Source: Peptoniphilus sp034090345 (lineage in GTDB: Bacteria > Bacillota > Clostridia > Tissierellales > Peptoniphilaceae). Taken from it: a DNA stretch of 64,000 nucleotides. The DNA is taken from NCBI RefSeq assembly GCF_034090345.1, contig NZ_JAXDSS010000046.1, positions 31,717-95,716 on the forward strand, in the 5' to 3' direction. The position numbers and the translations under genes were made by a program. Shown here one piece after another: positions 62,401-64,000 of this stretch (the stretch's first letter is position 1; every line of letters starts with the position of its first letter). A model generated the notes under the pieces. The model ran no database searches. It was not told where the DNA came from and saw only the letters and a program-made list of their open reading frames with translations.

Positions 62401-63307
62401 TCTAAAAAATAATGAAAATATTAAATCTGTTTTAGTTAACCCTGTATCTACTGATGGTACTCTATATAACTACAATATAGATGAAATAGATGTTCCTAAC
62501 TTTAAAAAAACTATAGAGCAAGATAAATTAACTATCACTAACACTTATATTGAGCCTAAAGTTAATAAGCCGGATATACAAATCTGGGGTACAAACTATC
62601 CTAGATGGGAAACAAGTTATCCTAAACTAGATAGAAAGAATCACTTTGCTTATATTATAGGTTATCCTGATTCTTCTTTCAGACCTCAGTCAAATATAAC
62701 TAGAGCTGAAATGACAACTATTTTCTCAAGGCTTCTTGAAGAAAAAATTATTTTGCCAAATAATTACAAATCATCATTTAGCGATGTTCTCAATGATTCT
62801 TGGTATTCAAATTATATTGGTAAACTTACTCAAGTAGGTGTTATCTCAGGCTATCCTGATGGAACTTTCAAGCCTGACAATAAAGTTACAAGAGCTGAAT
62901 TTGCAGCAATTGCCTCTAGGTTTATCGTCAATAAAAAAACCAGTTCCAATTTCTCTGATGTTTCAAACAACTATTGGGCTAGTGAAAGTATAGAATATGT
63001 TAAAGCTGAAGGCTGGATAAATGGATATCCTGATGGTAGTTTTAGACCTGAAAATAATATTACTAGAGCTGAAGTTGTAAATATAGTTAACTTAATGCTT
63101 GATAGGTATGCAGATAAAGTTTATGTAGATACACACTTAAACTCTCTATACTCTTATACCGATTTACCTAAAAATCACTGGGCATATTATCCTATAATGG
63201 AAGCTAGTAACGGTCATATATATCATAGACTACCTAACAATGAAGAATCTTGGATAAGACATTGGACTCCTGAGGAGCAAGAGAATTTTTCAAAACGCTG
63301 GAGATAA
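59453..63307 (+). CDS. SLH-domain surface protein with InlB-type B-repeats
   Basis: Secreted protein of 1284 residues. A signal peptide (KKLLSFLLALILLSIPLTET, cleavage near 25) precedes an array of Listeria-Bacteroides/InlB B-repeat modules, recognisable by KFIGWFIEENG, KHWSTTKDGEAF, FKGWFLDETG, KYFIGWKNIADG and KFIGWKNLTDN. A CnaB-like beta domain follows at about 922-1036 (LTKKWVNGESKRPENITLIL). Three SLH domains span about 1055-1220 (GYPDSSFRPQSNITRAE, GYPDGTFKPDNKVTRAEF, GYPDGSFRPENNITRAE) and anchor it to secondary cell-wall polymer. A further 60-residue tail ends the protein. Probably an adhesin (inference). AGGAGG precedes the ATG. Confidence 0.9.
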   Translation: MKKLLSFLLALILLSIPLTETIFAIDYNAQEPTTSTASREAKIDKKSIASNTIQPRSIIHPTKPSITYRFYSENQELENDIQILTNEGGILFEPEIPELENKKFIGWFIEENGVLSDKEIKFVEGVAEIEADSTLTTDKDINVVAKFEDNYHISFMQQKNNQWIVAHKIFGKPGDVISTKNIPITLENNQSVEGWYDNAALSGSLVGDTVTLENKNLTLYPKIVEGHFITYHVGQDSLSHIETQFYKAADSTIEPTTKPTRIEYTFKHWSTTKDGEAFTFGNTLDKNIDLYAVWEESNIPYTVSIWTQSVDDDKDAKDPLDIEDPNISDKIKTYNVSQTLTRSVSRADVANYKNSHPELNDLNEDVIINNYIASIIISELKTTNQIPEGFHYVDEDIEILPKFNQPRNATILLDRNLMTINLKDSSGSITQSFTGLYGQTLSKYGYTWPQGDQNNYREEFGDKRRVTLLDSFRFSGLAVSQNKKPNDTLNLIFSKDDNLTKKIVHYKEELDGSYKEHAIINTRSDAGFTITDKYPGFLAEQYKIDSSNDWRTIPRNNGNIDLQELSYNSSLEIRHKRQNFKISFNNNGIQEKSISIPYEKNISESINSDSNLKSYIEKPTQPKNIPDNFIFKGWFLDETGVEDFNFNKSMPRVDLVAFGLWVEPTPKVRIFENKQSTNPMLEHTVTYNSTLTNNELPTVKNSTGEVIYSGSEDKSITIPKGYTWVSWLVKENGVYRKFANEPIIKNTDLYPYYTNNTSFTVTYYSGLDENGQPNGQPTGKNFTSGKTYAYGTTPILLDHKEISNPHGKYFIGWKNIADGKLYHPGDTIEITDNISLVAQWSDKISKVKVVYRSGLSGDSEVIKEKLVNEKIYLEKPIFKKDGLKFIGWKNLTDNKIYEPNSILQVNRVEESSQNILVAQWVKELTLTKKWVNGESKRPENITLILKRATDKNSKFEEFNSENLNLIKADNTEETIYLTSSKISLKNNENIKSVLVNPVSTDGTLYNYNIDEIDVPNFKKTIEQDKLTITNTYIEPKVNKPDIQIWGTNYPRWETSYPKLDRKNHFAYIIGYPDSSFRPQSNITRAEMTTIFSRLLEEKIILPNNYKSSFSDVLNDSWYSNYIGKLTQVGVISGYPDGTFKPDNKVTRAEFAAIASRFIVNKKTSSNFSDVSNNYWASESIEYVKAEGWINGYPDGSFRPENNITRAEVVNIVNLMLDRYADKVYVDTHLNSLYSYTDLPKNHWAYYPIMEASNGHIYHRLPNNEESWIRHWTPEEQENFSKRWR

Positions 63308-63414
63308 TTTCATATAGGTTAATTGTAAAATGAAATTGAACTAAAAAAAAACCATAGTAAATCACATTTGGTATAATTGATTCACCAAAAACAAAAAACC
63401 AAAAGGTGATGACT

Positions 63415-64000
63415 ATGGAATATAATAATACTACAACAAACTCAAGAAAAAAATAAACATTTAAATGATTTCGAAAGAGGACAAATTCAGATTTTACACA
63501 ATAAAGGCTATTCTGCATATAAGATAGCTAAAGAACTCAATAGAGCTTCAAATACAATCAGAAATGAATTAAAACGAGGAACAGTCCCCCAAATTAAAAA
63601 CAATAAAGAAGTAGAAGTATACTATCCCGATACAGGAAAGACAGTTTATGAGAAACATAGAACAAATTCTAAAAAATCATATAAAGCTTTGGAATGTAGT
63701 AAATTTTTAGAATTTGTTCATACTAAATTTACAAAAGATAAATGGTCTTTAGATACAATTTGTGGATATGCAAAAAGACATAAACTTTTTTCTGATGAAA
63801 TGCTCTGTACAAGAACCTTATATAACTATGTAGACCTAGGACTTTTAAAAATAAAATCCATAGACTTACCCCTGAAATTAAGAAGAAAAACATCTACTAA
63901 AAGAATTAGAAAAAGTAAAATAAAACTCGGAAAAAGCATAGAAGAAAGACCTTTAGAAATAGAAAACAGATCAAGCTTTGGCAATTGGGAAATAGATACA
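63415..64000 (+). mobile_element. IS30-family transposase, N-terminal part, frameshifted near the start and cut by the window edge
   Basis: From 63434 the frame reads QQTQEKNKHLNDFERGQIQI, then an HTH with YSAYKIAKELNRASNTIRNE, and later SFGNWEIDT, the start of the IS30 catalytic core (first catalytic Asp), to the window end. The ATG at 63415 with AAGGTGAT upstream belongs to a different frame that ends after 14 codons. One extra A around 63438-63445 would explain the shift. No start codon exists in the main frame there. The inserted element begins somewhere in 63308-63414, right after the SLH gene. Confidence 0.85.

Noticed and set aside
63234..63518. A 94-residue minus-strand ORF across the SLH gene end and IS30
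   Set aside because: It overlaps two well-supported plus-strand coding regions and has no ribosome binding site or family match.
1..64000. CRISPR arrays, tRNA or rRNA genes
   Set aside because: No regularly spaced repeats and no tRNA-like or rRNA-like sequence were seen on reading; a dedicated scan was not possible.

Overview
The window is AT-rich and densely coded, with strong AGGAGG/GAGGTG ribosome binding sites, many short intrinsic terminators, a CIRCE heat-shock operator and the yybS-gdpP-rplI-dnaB cluster. This is a low-GC Gram-positive (Firmicutes) chromosome. The gene content is that of an anaerobic amino-acid and peptide fermenter: oxygen-sensitive-type two-subunit serine dehydratase, 5-oxoprolinase, threonine aldolase, GltS, AbgT, a YfcC carrier and M18/M20 peptidases. 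With an S-layer-homology surface protein, this suggests a Tissierellia/Peptoniphilaceae-like anaerobic coccus (inference; no rRNA is present to confirm it). I saw no rRNA, tRNA or CRISPR array.

Layout. 1-3.5 kb: minus-strand DUF2232-gdpP-rplI-dnaB operon. 3.5-8.5 kb: IclR regulator and free-methionine-sulfoxide reductase, convergent with a pxpA-NRAMP-like-pxpB-pxpC 5-oxoproline operon. 8.7-16.4 kb: small membrane protein, M18 aminopeptidase, EamA transporter, lipoprotein, M20 amidohydrolase with its YfcC transporter, and a lone folP. 16.5-22.5 kb: CIRCE-controlled Hsp20, two envelope genes, and an overlapping rnhA-comEB-mscL-patatin-nudix operon. 22.5-32.6 kb: class I aldolase, aromatic acid exporter-like gene, a MerR/MFS divergent pair, AbgT, and sdaAB-sdaAA-symporter followed by gltS. 

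32.7-34.6 kb is the most unusual stretch. It holds a stand-alone gene joining a HEPN-type N-terminal half (R-x4-H) to a PD-(D/E)xK nuclease-like C-terminal half. Next come a decayed minus-strand gene and a 270-nt element closed by a long imperfect inverted repeat, which looks like a structured RNA of no class I can name. 

34.6-43.8 kb: tadA, PAP2 phosphatase, heterodimeric ABC exporter, lepB-DUF1361, lrgA with a frameshifted lrgB, then walJ-type MBL hydrolase and surE. 44.2-50.5 kb: a P1B-type ATPase with an atypical S-C-A membrane motif and a Cys-tailed partner, an arsR-permease-thioredoxin unit with two copies of one operator, threonine aldolase and a PLP aminotransferase. 50.5-59.3 kb: phospholipase D, hydrolase, a zinc-ribbon/SH3 membrane protein, a small mobile-element-like insert (AP2 protein plus serine recombinase), a class V aminotransferase and a two-gene small-membrane-protein operon. 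59.4-64 kb: a 1284-residue SLH surface protein and the left part of an IS30-family element cut by the window edge.

Functional themes are uptake and catabolism of amino acids, pyroglutamate and peptides; c-di-AMP turnover and envelope homeostasis; and metal/metalloid efflux. Lineage-specific material is concentrated near 32.7-34.5, 55-57.2 and 63.3-64 kb.
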